DNA of 64,000 bases from Papio anubis (lineage: Eukaryota; Chordata; Mammalia; Primates; Cercopithecidae): NCBI RefSeq assembly GCF_008728515.1, contig NC_044986.1, forward strand, positions 114,378,313 to 114,442,312, read 5' to 3'. This document shows, one piece after another, positions 21,149-32,394 of the stretch; positions within the stretch are counted from its first letter, which is position 1; each line of letters begins with the position of its first letter. The position numbers were made by a program, and so were the translations under genes. Under the pieces are notes generated by a model. It was given only the letters and a program-made list of their open reading frames with translations. It had not been told where the DNA came from and ran no database searches.

Positions 21149-22020
21149 GGTGTGCAGTAAATGCACCATTTGAATCTGGTTTTAGAGGCAGTGGGTGCTG
21201 CCTACAAATAGTGTGGGTTCAAGTAAGTCCCCCTGGGCACATCCCTTCCTTGGCTGACCATTGAAGTTGAAGGTCACCATAGATACCGCTGCCTCTGGAA
21301 AGGAAGAAGCCCCTGAAGGACGCAGCATATTTAGAAGTCTCATGTGGAACACAGTGGGGCGGCGAGAGTTCTTTAAGGATTTATTGTACAAATTTACCAC
21401 CTAGGTCCGTGTACGTGTTTCTGTATGTACACCGTGCTCTAAAGGAGTCTTTCTCAGTAGCAATAAATAGCAACACCTCCCTGTTTAGTCCCAGGGCCTC
21501 CAGGATCCCCTGGAAGGGAGGCCGGAGCGGGGCTAAGGGAACAGAGCTCTGTCCTGGGAACAGAGCTTGTTCCATCTGGCTGTGACGTACGTTTTAATAA
21601 CTGTTTCCTGCTGTCCTCAATCCGGTAGGTTAGGCTTCCCCTGTGGGCTGCCTGTCCTACATGGAAGCGCCTTGTACCTCGTTCTAGGCAGTATTTCAGG
21701 CTTAAATATCACCCTTCTCAAAGAATGTAAATGCTAGCGTGAGAGGACGCAGAGTTAGACAGATTGTGGATTTAAGTAGTGATTATACCACTTCTCAGAA
21801 ATGCCTGCACAATGATTAGTACCACATATATATTGTATGGGGGTGGCTTAAATCTCTTGGGAAGAGAGACTTCAAATGCGGCGACACTGGTTTTCAAACA
21901 AGATTAATGTAATGTCTGAGGGCCCATTCTAGCACTGGGAAGTCAAAGCTATCATGACATGGATTGGACCATTTAACCCTGAAGTCATGGGCAGACACTT
22001 TTTCTGTTTCTAGAATGATT
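21149..22020. other. Unassigned repeat-poor sequence
   Basis: About 870 bases. Weak MIR-like text near 21750-21805 (gcagagttagacagattgtg). A CRE-like tgacgtac lies near 21583. No gene seen. Confidence 0.4.
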
Positions 22021-22099
22021 GAAAAGGAGAAGGAGGAGGAGGTAGAGGAGGAGAGGAGGAGGGGGAGGGGGAGGAGGAAGAAGAAAGAGAGAAGAAAAA
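22021..22099 (+). repeat. (GAG/GGA)n purine tract
   Basis: Continuous purine run dominated by GAG and GGA units with one T. Confidence 0.95.
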
Positions 22100-22370
22100 T
22101 CACACAAGGCCCTGCGACTGTTTTGCCGGGAGGAAAGGACTTCCCTTGGCCTCTTTACACCCTCTAGTTGAGCCCAGAAGAGACAGAGCTCTCCGGAACT
22201 GGGGTTTCTCGTGGCTGGGCCAGCCCTGCTAGGGTCCTCTGTGCTGGCTCACATTTTGTTTAAAGTTCCACCCTAGCTGGGATTTGATTTGCAACGTGTG
22301 TCGCCCCTAATGTGGTAATAAACACCCCAAAGTCATTAACAACTGTTCCCACGATAATTTGTTTTCTCCG

Positions 22371-22683
22371 TTCTTTTTTTTTTTTTTTTCTTTTCCTGTG
22401 ACAGTGTCTTGCTCTGTCACCCAGGCTGGTGTGCAATGATGTGTTCACAGCTCACTGCAACCTCTGCATGCCAGGCTCAAGCCATCCTCCCACCCTGGGC
22501 CTCACGAGTAGCTGGGACCACAGGCGCACATCACCACATCTGGCTATATTTTTTGGTATTTTTGCTAGAGACAGGGTCTTGCTATATTGCCCAGGCTGGT
22601 CTCGAACTCCTGAGCTCAAGCAATCCACCCGCCTTGGCCTCCCGAAGTGCTGGGATTATAGGCAAGAACCACTGTGCCTGGCC
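22371..22683 (-). mobile_element. AluJ
   Basis: Full antisense Alu with poly-T 22374-22389. gagctcaagcaatccacccg and tatattttttggtattt are AluJ-type. Confidence 0.92.
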
Positions 22684-23174
22684 TTTCCCTGTATTCTTTA
22701 TTCTGCCTGGTGTCTGCCTTAGGAATTTCACCGACTAATGGAACGAACATGCACAATCATACAAGGAAGCTGGGGGTGCCAGGAGGGCTGCACTAAGGCC
22801 TCGAGGCCCCCCACATCCAGGGTCTGCCCAGACCCTGCATGGCCTCCAACTGGGTGGGTAAATCCAATCTGGGGTTGGTATTAGGAAACCACTTATTTGC
22901 AAGTATTATATGCCACATTCTCCAATATCAGTTTTGTAAAGAATAGAGCTGATGCATTTGGTCTCCATCTGTCTAGATTCTTTGTCTCATCTCTCAGTGG
23001 GCTTAGAACTTAGAATGGCAGGGTGCTCTTTTGGGGGCCACACTGAACTCCAGTAGTGACAGTTAGGTCAGCCCTGAAGTCTGACAGTTGAAAGAAAAGG
23101 AATGTCAGGCCAATGCAATGTATCCAAAATGGCGGCCTCCGAAGTTGGGAAATGGTGGGTGAACTTTCCTGGCA
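22684..23174. other. Unassigned sequence
   Basis: About 490 bases; no repeat or gene recognised. Contains the local palindrome-like tcgaggccccc. Confidence 0.4.
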
Positions 23175-23900
23175 CAGGGAACCGAAAACACAGAGGCTTA
23201 AAAGTGGGAAGGCACAAGAGTGTTTGAAGACTATGAAACCCCGAAGCTGCTGGAATGCCGGGTGAGGAAAGAGGGGTTGAGGAGAAGCTGGAGAAATAGC
23301 CAGACCAATTCACACAGGGGTTACAAGGCCACAGAAAAGTTTGCATTGTATTCTAAGTGCTATGGGAAGTCGCTGAAGGAGCTTAAGCAGGGCAGTGATG
23401 TGGGTTTATTCACTCCTTCAGAAGTCATTCTTTTAACTCTGTAGAGAATGGTCTGGCTGTGGGCCTTGAGAATAGACGAAGAGAGAACACTCAGGAGACT
23501 TTTGTACTAGTCCAGGGCAAGTCTAGATGATGCTAATACAGACTATGATAGCCGGAATGAACCACTAGAGGGAAATCCTCAGACGGGAGAGATCACTGGG
23601 AGAGCGAAGCCCCAGAATCTGCTGATGAATTGGATGTCAGGGGAGAGGGAAGAACTGGGGAGGAATCCTAAGTTCTGGCTTGATGAGTGGATGGGTGTTG
23701 ATGCCATTGATAGGGATGTGAAGACAGGGAGGAGCCTGGGGAAGACCTTTATATTTCAGGCGTTCTAAGACTTCTTAGAGGCAAGGTCAGGTAAGCAGTT
23801 GGATACAGGAGCTGACACTCAGGGGATCTTGAGGAACCTTGGCATTGAGAGGCATGTGTGGGAGGACACCCATGCAGAGGGGACAAGTGACCACATCCAT
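23175..23900 (-). mobile_element. Antisense L2 LINE
   Basis: tattctaagtgctatgggaa, gagaatggtctggctgtg, ctagtccagggcaagtctag, ctgctgatgaattggatgt and taagcagttggatacagg follow the same antisense L2 order as 5830-6960. Confidence 0.72.
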
Positions 23901-24798
23901 GTTATCCTGCCTGGACAGTCATTTGGCTAGAGGACACTAATGACGCAGCTACTGTGTATTATTCAGCAGGGCTTGGGGCTGGGTGATATAGACAGCTTCC
24001 TTTGGAAAATTCTGTCTAGCAAGCCTAGCATTATAAAGGATTATTGCATAATTTCATTTTGGGGAAATTTTTATAACTTCTAGGATATTTTTCCTTCTCT
24101 GTACCATAAGTAGTTGTCAGTCATTTTCTCATTGAGGGCAAAAGTCGTGGAAGGCTTTTTATTCATTATAATTAATGTCCTTTGAGAAAAGACCCTTTAA
24201 TTAATATTCCTATTGGGCACAGAGCTTTTTAAAGACCCATTCCCTGCCTAACACACACACAGCTGTGTTTTATAGTCTAATTGTCACCTAGCCAAGGGAC
24301 CCCACTGGGATCTGCAATTTGTCCCACCTCTGCCCTGCCACATTTCCCTGCAGCGCTCCTAACTGCTGAATCCCGTTCAGCCCCATGAAAGGGGTGGCCG
24401 ATATTTAAAGTTCATTTCAGGAAGGTTTCATAATAAGAACTGGGGAAAATAACATAATCTCGTTTTAAAACATTTCCTTCCTCTGTTCTGCTGATAGAAT
24501 CAAACAATCCAGAGTTCCATCTGTCCTGTCACAGGTCCAGATTTTAGGATGTGGTTTTGAAGTTATTTGTTTTCTTTGTTTCTGGGCCCCTCTGGTGGGA
24601 TTCCCTCCCCTTCTGGATGGGCGCAGGCTGTACCACTTGACCCTTGGATTTGCAATTCCAGGAGGAAAATAATGAGCCAGCACTGTCGGAAAATGTCACT
24701 CTGTCCCAATGATCAGTCTCTAAGACTGGAGAGGGAAGTCAAGCTTGAAACGGCAGAGTGGATTTTCTCTTCAAGGAGCACTTTTAAAGGTAATAGAA
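23901..24798. other. AT-rich repeat-free island
   Basis: About 900 bases without a recognised repeat. Between 24160 and 24215 it holds clustered homeodomain-type cores (attataattaatg, tttaattaatatt). Also a short (AC)n at 24252-24262. No coding frame of note. Confidence 0.45.
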
Positions 24799-25121
24799 AG
24801 GGGCACTGTGGTTCATGCCTGTAATCCCAGCACTTTGGGAGGCCGAGGCAGGTGGATTGCTTGAGGTCAGGAGTTTGAGACCAGCCTGACCAATATGGTG
24901 AAACCCCATCTCTACTAAAAATATAAAAATTAGCCAGGCATAGTGACACGCGTCTGTGATCCTAGCAACTCAGGAGGCTGAGGCAGGAGAATCGCTTGAA
25001 CCTGGGAGGCAGAGGTTGCAGTGAGCCAAGATCACACTACTTCACTCCACTCCAGCCTGGGTGACAGAGCAAGACTCCATCTCAAAATAAATAAACAAAT
25101 AAATAGATAGATAAATAAATG
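24799..25121 (+). mobile_element. AluS with AAAT/GATA tail
   Basis: Full sense Alu to 25083; tail 25084-25121 is aaataaataaac then gatagataaataaat. Flanks aaaggtaatagaaa and aaatgtaataagga. Confidence 0.92.
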
Positions 25122-25230
25122 TAATAAGGAAACACACAAACATACAATGAAGCAACAACCATAATAAAAATCCAAATGTGCCAAATCTGTAAGTAACGTG
25201 CCAACATGCACTGCGGTTAGTTGGTCTTAC

Positions 25231-25261
25231 CATACAAAAGCCTTACCCCGGCTTTTGTATG
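25231..25261. other. Perfect 12-bp inverted repeat (hairpin)
   Basis: catacaaaagcc, a 7-base loop ttacccc, then the exact reverse complement ggcttttgtatg. Lies in sequence outside any named repeat. Confidence 0.9.
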
Positions 25262-25601
25262 ACGTGATCTCAGTGCTGGATGAAGGTGGGAAGGGATTGC
25301 CCCCTGCAGCTCTGTCAATTGCTCCTTTCCTGGTTTCCAACAAGCCCATCTCTTTCCCTTCTGCTTTCAGTGCAAGGGTAGGCACACTTTTTCTGAAAGG
25401 AGCCAGATAGAAAATATTTTATTTTATTTTATTTTGAGACAGGGTCTTACTGTGTCACCCCGGCTGGAGTGCAGGGGCACAATCACAGCTCACTGCAGCC
25501 TCAACCTTGGGGTGTGAGCCATCCTCTCACCTCAGTCCTCTGTGTAGCTGGGATTACAGGAATGCACCACCATGCCCAGCTAATTAAAAAAATTTTTTTG
25601 T

Positions 25602-25816
25602 CCAGCCTGGCCAACATGGCAAAACCCCATCTCTACTAAAAATACAAGAATTAGCTGGTCGTGGTGGCATGCACCTGTAGTCCCTGCTACTTGGGAGGCT
25701 GAGGCAGGAGAATCGCTTGAACCCAGGAGGGAGGCTGCAGTGAGCTGAGATTGCACCACTGCACTCCAGCCTGGGTGACAGAGCAAGACTCTGTCTCAAA
25801 AAAAAAAAAAAAAAAG
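25602..25816 (+). mobile_element. Alu, 5'-truncated
   Basis: Starts at ccagcctggccaacatggc within the left arm; A tail 25798-25816. Sits at the T-rich linker of the antisense AluJ. Confidence 0.9.
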
Positions 25817-26130
25817 GCTGGATGTGGTGGTTCATGCCTGTAATCCCAGCACTTTGGGAGGCCCAGGTGGGTGGATTACGAGGTCAAGAGATTGAGACTA
25901 TCCTGGCCAACATGGTGAAACGCTGCCTCCTATTTTTTGTATGCTCCTAATTTTGTACTAAAAGTATAAAAATTAGCTGGGCATGGTGATGGGTGCCTGT
26001 AGTCCCAGCTACTTAAGAGGCTGAGGCAGGAGAATCACTTGAACCCTGGAGGCAGAGGTTGCAGTAAGTTGAGATCGCGCCATTGCACTCTGGCCTGGTG
26101 ACAGAACAAGACTTAATCTCAAAAAAAAAA
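25817..26130 (+). mobile_element. Alu (Sc/Y-like) with internal insertion
   Basis: Starts right at the tail of the truncated Alu. About 25 extra bases (ttttttgtatgctcctaat region, 25932-25955) sit in the linker. Confidence 0.88.
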
Positions 26131-26562
26131 TTTTTTTTTTGTAGAGACGAAGTCTTGCTGTGTTGCCCAGGCTGGTCTCGAACTCCTGGGCTCAAACGAT
26201 CCTCCCTCCTCAGTCTCCCAAAGTGCTTAGATTACAGGTGTGAGCTATGGCGCCTGGCCAGGAAATATTTTAGACTCTGGACCACACAGTCTCTTTCACG
26301 CTGACTCAACTCCGTCCTGCAGCCTGAAAGCAGCCACAGACAATATGTGAACAGCTGAGGGTGACTGCGCTCCAGTGAAACTATTTCTGGGTGTTGAAAT
26401 TTGAATTTCAAATAATTTTCACATGTCATGAAGTAGCGTTCTTCTTTTGGTTTTTTTTTTAACCATTTCAAAATGTAAAAACATTCTTAGCCCACGTGTT
26501 GCACAAAACCGGGCAGCAGGCAGGATAGATCTGGCTCACGGGCTGCGGTTTCCCGACTCTTC

Positions 26563-26858
26563 CTTTTTCTTTTTTTTGAGACAGAGTCTCGCTCTGTCAC
26601 CCAGGCTGGAATGCAATGGCGCAATCTCAGCTCCCTGCAATCCTGCCTCCCGGGTTCAAGCAATTCTCCTGTCTCAGCCTCCTGAGTAGCTGGAATTATA
26701 GGTGTGCGCCACCACACCTGGTTAATTTTTGTATTTTTAGTAGAAACAGGGTTTCACCATGTTGGCCAGGCTGGTGTCAAACTCCTGGCCTCAAGTGATC
26801 ATCCTGTCTTGGCCTCCCAAAGTGTTGTGATTACAGGCGTGAGCCACCGTGCCTGCCC
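26563..26858 (-). mobile_element. AluS
   Basis: Full antisense Alu abutting the 3' end of the hAT element. Confidence 0.92.
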
Positions 26859-26962
26859 TGACACTTCTTAGTTTGTGGCTTTTGTGCAGATTTCCCCCTG
26901 GCAATTGGGGTCTTGTGGCTTCATGTTTGCCACCCTGATCAAAATCCCCTCTCTACCAGAGT

Positions 26963-27037
26963 CTCACTCTTTCGCCCAGGCTGGAGTGCAGCGGCACAAT
27001 CTCGACTCACCGCAGCCTCTGCCTCCCGGGTTCAAAC
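26963..27037 (-). mobile_element. Short Alu fragment without poly-T
   Basis: About 75 bases of antisense right arm, from tctcactctttcgcccagg to cccgggttcaaac. An 11-base direct repeat tctaccagagt lies at 26952-26962 and 27057-27067. Confidence 0.85.
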
Positions 27038-27260
27038 AGGGATACAAGTGTCAGTTTCTACCAGAGTGTGATAGAAAGTGGGGAGGACCCTTCTCATTCC
27101 TATTTGTTTATTCTTCACTGATTTTCCCCCACTGCTTCTGCCTCTGTGCGCATCTCCTCTGCTGGATGTTGACTTCCTAAGGTTCCACTTTCTTTCATAC
27201 GCTCCGTCATCCCTGTGAGCTCTAAATGCCCTTACAAGTGTCTCGTCAGACCTCATGGTT

Positions 27261-27557
27261 GGCCGGACTTTATGGCTCAGGCCTGTTATCCCAGCACTTG
27301 GGAGGCCAACGCAGGAGGATTGCTTGAGGCAGGAGTTTGAGACCAGCCTGGGCAACATAGTGAGACCTCATCGCTACAAAAATTTTAAAAAATAGCCAGG
27401 TGTGGTGGTGCACCCCTCTGGCCCCAGCTGCTTGAGAGGCTGAGGCAGGCAGATCCCTTGAGCCCAGGGGTTTGAGGCTGCAGTGAGCCATGATTGTGCC
27501 ACTGCACTCCAGCCTGGGCAACAGAGTGAGATTCTGTCTGTAAAAAACAAACAAAAG
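27261..27557 (+). mobile_element. AluJ
   Basis: Sense, CpG-depleted (ggactttatggctcagg), with an aaaaaacaaacaaaag tail. Confidence 0.9.
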
Positions 27558-27869
27558 AACTCACAGTTTTGTTCCCCCCGTGTCTCAAACCCATGGTGGC
27601 CAAATGCAACCCAAACTGTCCGTGGGACACAGGTTTGCAGCAAAATGAGAAAAATGGGGATGACGGAGGAAGTTTTCCATAAGGCTAAATTTATTCTCTT
27701 TAAAGGAGTACCTTTTATTCTAAGACGATGCCTTGTATACCTTTTGGGAATTACAGTGCCTGGTTCTTCATGAAAGTGGATGGTGGTAATTCACAAACAA
27801 AAAAGTCACTCGTGCAAACTGCCTTTTTTCTTTTGAGAATTTTATTAAATTTTGAAATCCAAAAGACTG
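27558..27869. other. Unassigned sequence
   Basis: About 310 bases; A/T-rich, no repeat named. Confidence 0.4.
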
Positions 27870-29306
27870 AGAACATCATTCTGATTATGACTTCCAAGCC
27901 TGCATTTCCAACCTCAAATTCTCTCCTGGGTTCCAGACCCATAGATCTTAACTACCCAGTGGACATCTTACCTGGATACGCGGTAAGCACCTCCAATGCA
28001 GCATAGCTAACTGGAAATGTTTTATCTTCCTGGTCCTCCTTCCTCTCATCTCTCCTTCCCACCCCTCCTTGAAGTAAGCCCAGGTTTCTGCCTTCTACCT
28101 GGATCCCCCAGCAAGGTTCAGAATATTCCTCTGCCCATAATCACTCAGGCTAGAACCGTGGAGTTCTATTTCACTCTTGCTGCTTTCTCTCCACGTCTGA
28201 TCGGTTGTGGAGTTGTGTTGATTTGACCTCAGATGAGTCTATTGTGTGTGTTCTCTCCCCTGTATCTCCACCACCTCTTCTTCTTTCAGTGTTTAATGGT
28301 TTCTTCCCAAGTGCTCTCTGCTCTATCAGCATTCTCTCCGGTGCCCAATCCACTATCAATAGTCATTGTTCTTGCACTGCTATAAAGAAATACCTGAGAC
28401 TGGGTAATTTATAAGAAGAGAAGTTTGATTGGCTCACGGTTCTGCAGGCTGTACAGGAAGCATGGCAGCATCTGCTTCTGGTGAGGCCTCAGGAAGCTTC
28501 CAATCACGGTGGAAGGAAAATGGGGAGCCAGCACTTCACATGGCTGGAACAGGAGGAAGAGAGCGAGGCAGGAGGTGCCACACACTTTTAAACAGCCAGA
28601 TCTCATGAAAACTCATTGACTATCACCAAGACAATCCCCAAGAGGGTAGCACTAGAACATTCATGAGAAATCTGCCCCCACAATCCAATTACCTCCCACC
28701 AGGCCCCACCTCCAGCATTGGGGATTACATTTCAACATGAGATTTGAGGGGGGGACACAGATCCAAACCATATCAGTCATCTTCCTAAAAGAGACCTGAT
28801 ATGTCAATCACCTGCTCAAAGAAACCATCAAGTTCAATAGAATGGAGCTATGGGTTCCTCATCCTAGTACTCAAGGCCCTCTGTGATTCTCCCCCAGCCA
28901 CTTTGCTATGCTCATTTTAGATTCCTCCTCCCCTGACGTTCCCTATTCCTATCATTCAAGATGCTTTCATTGTTGAATATCCTTAGCTGCCATCTTTCTT
29001 CCTTAGCTAATGTATGTCTCTTATTTAGAATTCCCTTACTCTCTCCAAGTAACTGAATCCTTTTCCATCTTCAAGACCTAACCTAAGTGTCAGTGTTCCT
29101 TGAATTTGTCCAGACCTGTTTCTTCCCCGAACAACAAACAAAGCAATCTTTTCCCAATACTAAGTGGAGTATTTCTTGCCTTGTCTTGAAGCCCTATACT
29201 GGCTACCCATTGCTCTTATAATAAAGATAAACACTCTTAGCATTGCCTGCAAGGCCATGGTACATCTGCCCACATTACACCTTCCAACCTCATTCCTCAC
29301 CACCCC
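27870..29306 (+). mobile_element. Sense L2 LINE, split by an MSTA LTR
   Basis: ttctgattatgacttccaag, ctgggttccagacccataga, gatatgtcaatcacctgctc, ctcaaggccctctgtgattc and cttccaacctcattcctcac follow L2 ORF2 sense order. The LTR at 28367-28775 interrupts it between tcaatagtcat and gtcatcttcctaa, where L2 resumes in register. Confidence 0.78.
28367..28775 (-). mobile_element. MSTA-type MaLR solo LTR
   Basis: Antisense LTR, 409 bases, beginning tgttcttgcactgctataaa and ending atccaaaccatatca. Exact 5-bp target-site duplication gtcat at 28362-28366 and 28776-28780, as expected for an endogenous retrovirus-like integration. No internal region, so it is a solo LTR. Confidence 0.93.
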
Positions 29307-29404
29307 TGTGATGGTTAATTTTTTGTGTCAACTTGACTGGGCCTGGATATTGGATCAAACATGATTTCTGGTGTGCCTGCAAGGGTGTTTTTGCATGAGA
29401 TTAA
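29307..29404 (+). mobile_element. MLT2 (ERVL) LTR 5' fragment
   Basis: gtgatggttaattttttgtg, tcaacttgactgggcctgg and gggtgtttttgcatgagatt match the MLT2 start. The rest of the LTR is missing beyond the Alu. Confidence 0.75.
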
Positions 29405-29700
29405 TTTTTTTTTTTTTTGAGACAGAATCTTGCTCTGTCTCCCAGGCTGGAGTGCAGTGGTGGGATCTCGGCTCATTGCAACCTCTGCCTCCTGGGTTCA
29501 AGTGATTCTCCTGCCTCAGCCTCCCAAGTAGCTAGGATTACAGGCACCAGCCACCATGCCTGGTTAACCTTTGTATTTTTAGTAGAGATGGGGTTTCACC
29601 GTGTTAGCCAGGCTGGTCTTTAACTCCTGGCCTCAGGTGATCCACCCACCTCAGCCTCCCAAAGTGCTGGGATTACAGGTGTGAGTTACCGTGCCTGGCC
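29405..29700 (-). mobile_element. AluSx
   Basis: Full antisense Alu with poly-T 29405-29418, placed exactly where the MLT2 fragment stops. Confidence 0.94.
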
Positions 29701-29825
29701 TGAAATTACGTTTTTAATGCCTGTGTCCCTTTTCAGACTCTAAACTTCTTGAGGGCAGGGTCCTTGACTATCTTGTTCCTCCCTGTAGCCTCAGCACATA
29801 GCACAGGGCCATGAATGTGATTCAA
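29701..29825 (+). mobile_element. L2 3' end
   Basis: ctaaacttcttgagggcagg, ttgttcctccctgtagcctc and agcacatagcacagggcc are the sense L2 terminus, probably the end of the element starting at 27870. Confidence 0.72.
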
Positions 29826-29879
29826 GGATTTTTGCTCCTTAGTTCAGCTTAATCTAAGTTCTTGTCTCACAGCCTGCGG

Positions 29880-30275
29880 ACACATTGAAGGGTGAGGAGG
29901 GGCAGAATTGATTAAGCAAAAGGAAAGCTCTCAGTCAAAGGAGGGGTCCTGCCTGCAGGCTTCTGCCTCACAAATTAAATACCCGGCTGCCACCCAGGAC
30001 TCGTAAAGGCCAGGCTCCTCCCCTGCTTAAGGGGAATTCCTGGTGGGTCCACCCCATTCTTCCAGTGGGCAGGTGGGCCCTTAGTCTGAGCCACTCCCCA
30101 TTGGTGTATTTCCCTTACTGCGCAGGTGTGAAGGGATGGAATTTTTCACCGTGGTCGTGTTTAGATAAGCCCCCTGTGCACAATGACCTGTGCAGGTCGG
30201 GGGTTCTCTGGAGACCCTTCCCTATTGGCCTGGCCATTTGCCTGTCTCCTGCCTCTATCAGATGGCGGAATGAAT
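29880..30275 (+). other. LTR-like segment, family unresolved
   Basis: aaaggaaagctctcagtc, ctcacaaattaaatacccgg, tgtgcacaatgacctgtgca and tggcctggccatttgcctgt read like an ERV LTR, but I cannot name it and see no defined ends. Confidence 0.3.
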
Positions 30276-31313
30276 GAGTGACTAGATCCTGTGCTTGTGG
30301 CTGGAATGACACGGAAGTGATTACTTTCTGCAGAAGATAACAAAATCGTCAGGGTCAGAGACGAAGTCTGCTGCCTGCCTGCTGTAATCTGTGTTAAGAA
30401 ATGTCAATCCTGAAGAAAAAGATGTTTTTCATCTTTTCCTTCCAGTTAAAAAAAAAAAAATCACTATTACTGTATCACAGCTAAGATAAAATCCAATCTA
30501 ATTAAGGCGACAAGGTGTTTCCGGTTGGGTAATCTTGCTTGTCGTGGTTCTTAAAGTGTGTGCCCAGCTGGATGGTAATAAATGACTAAGAATCAGGGCA
30601 GATGAAATCCTAATTTTCGTTTCTTCGTGTCTATTTGTCTCCCACTTTCCATAATGACTTCCGTATGGTGATAAACATGATTTATAGCTGTGTTTTTTAG
30701 TTAAATGTGCGAATTGTGGCTCTCTGACACGCCTCCTTGTTTTTACTTTGCAGTTTTCATAGGAAGCAGGTTGTTCTCCGGCACTGAGCGCCCCCTGAAC
30801 GCTGGGCAAAATGAAGCTGAATTCACAGCCGCTGAGTTTCCCACAGGCCAACCACACCATTGCTCTGAAAGACCTTGAAGTTCCCTCCTTCCACCTCCTC
30901 CACTTCTTACCTTCCTTCTTCCTCCCACACACTGACTGGGCCAGTCTCCATCAGAGGTTTGGAATGGGATATTTCTCTCATTCACCTACGGCGTAAGAAG
31001 TTCTGTTTGCAGTATTACAAAGGACACCAGAGGAACTTAACTGCAGCAGTGGGTCCCCATATAAGAGGCTTTGTTCCTCCCTGTAGCCTCAGCACACAGC
31101 ACAGGGCCACATAGGAGGCCATCGATTTGTTGACAAATGTATCTTGTGGGTCTTGTTGAGATCTGTGCTATGGTAGATGCTAGAGAGCTACAGAGGCACA
31201 GCATCGTCTGTCTGTTTCTAATGAATGAATATTTAGTGGATACTTGTCATGTGCAATGCAGAAGACAGCCAAGGGAGCTGGAAAACTTATCCATTGAAGT
31301 GGGGCATATTGGG
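30276..31313. other. Repeat-poor, AT-rich sequence
   Basis: About 1 kb. A splice-acceptor-like ctccttgtttttactttgcag ends near 30752, followed by frames with no recognisable product. 31055-31096 repeats an L2 3' motif also seen at 29780-29812. Confidence 0.4.
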
Positions 31314-31409
31314 AAGAAAGGGAGGAAGGAAGGAAGGAAGGGAGGAAGGAAGGGAGGAAGGAAGGAAGGGAGGAAGGGAGGGAGGGAGGGAGGGAAGGAA
31401 GGAGGGAGG
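31314..31409 (+). repeat. (GGAA/GGGA)n microsatellite
   Basis: About 95 bases of GGAA and GGGA units, all purine. Confidence 0.97.
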
Positions 31410-31569
31410 CAGAGAAGCCAAGTAGGAAACTTGCTGTTTTCTGGTGTGAGTATGCAGTGTCCACATTGATAAATTGTAAAGAAAACACAAAACCCTCACA
31501 GGACCGTTTTCTGCTTGGGGTCCCTGTGCCTGGCTGCCCAGATGTCTGGGGTAGCACTGTTCCGCCAAT

Positions 31570-32071
31570 ATCTTCAGTGCCTAATCCCTTACCTTCTTCC
31601 AGTCTTTCCTCACATATTACCTCCTCCATGAAGCTTCTCTGATTATGCTATTTAAAATTGCAATTCACCTGGGCATGGTGGCTCACGCCTGTGATCCCAG
31701 CACTTTGGGAGGCCGAGGCGGGCATATCGCTTGAGGCCAGAAGATCAAGACCAGTCTGACCAACATGGTGAAACACTGTCCCTTCTAAAAGTACAAAAAT
31801 CAGCCAGGCGTGGTGGTGTGCACCTGTAGTCCCAGCTACTCAGGAGACTGAGGCAGGAGAATCTCTTGATCCCGGGAGGCGGAGGCTGCAGTGAGCCAAG
31901 ATTGTGCCACTGCACTCCACCCTGGGTGACAGAGCGAGACTCCATGTAAAAAAAAAAAAGAAAAAAATTGCAATCCCCACCCCAAAACGTGTCCTGCTTT
32001 GCATTTGCAAATCCTCTTTGACCTTCCCAACTGTTTCTTCTTTTATAGACTTACCATTTTCCCACATACTA
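31570..32071 (+). mobile_element. L2 3' region, split by an Alu
   Basis: tcacatattacctcctccat, gaagcttctctgattatgct then, after the Alu, aaattgcaatccccacccc and cttaccattttcccacatac. It is broken at TA by a Tigger1 element and continues at 33950. Confidence 0.72.
31666..31967 (+). mobile_element. AluSx in L2
   Basis: Full sense Alu; the L2 words aaaattgcaat occur on both sides as target-site duplication. Confidence 0.93.
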
Positions 32072-32084
32072 CAGGTACACCTAG

Positions 32085-32394
32085 TTTTTTTTTTCGTTTT
32101 TTTTTTTTTTTTGAGACAGAGTCTCGCTCTGTCACCCAGGCTGGAGTGTAGTGGCACAATCTCGACTCACTGCAACCTCTGCCTCCTGGGTTCAAGCAAT
32201 TCTCCTGCCTCAGCCTCCCTCGTACCTGGGACTATAGGCACGTGCCACCATGCCCGGCTAATTTTTTGTATTTTAGTAGAGACGGGGTTTCACTGTGTTG
32301 CCCAGACTGGTCTCGAACTCCTGAGCTTAGGCAATCCGCCCACCTCAGCCTCCCAAAGTGCTGGGATTACAGGCGGGAGCCACTGTACCTGGCC
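32085..32394 (-). mobile_element. AluS at the Tigger1 5' tip
   Basis: Full antisense Alu. Target-site duplication aggtacacctagtttt and aggcccacctcgtttt puts it 13 bases inside the transposon end. Confidence 0.93.

Larger units (their letters stand above)
25418..26259 (-). mobile_element. AluJ inserted in the hAT element, itself split
   Basis: Right arm 25418-25600 and left arm 26131-26259, both antisense. Duplicated target gaaaatatttta at 25410-25421 and ggaaatatttta at 26260. Two sense Alus occupy its A-rich linker. Confidence 0.85.
25373..26562 (+). mobile_element. MER1-like hAT-Charlie element, split by Alus
   Basis: Starts caagggtaggcacacttttt with gagccagatagaaaatattt, then continues at 26260 (gcagccacagacaatatgtg, gaaatttgaatttcaaataa, cacgggctgcggtttcccga). 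Both ends look terminal, so the element was near full length before the Alu stack. Confidence 0.65.

Noticed and set aside
30725..30760. Splice-acceptor-like tract before 30752
   Set aside because: No frame with recognisable product and no paired donor follows; such tracts are common in AT/T-rich DNA.
29780..31096. Matching 40-base blocks at 29780 and 31058 as a possible duplication
   Set aside because: Both match the common L2 3' end, so shared repeat ancestry explains them.
31180..31629. 149-codon minus-strand frame rich in Ser, Leu and Pro
   Set aside because: Translation of the GGAA microsatellite on the complement strand.
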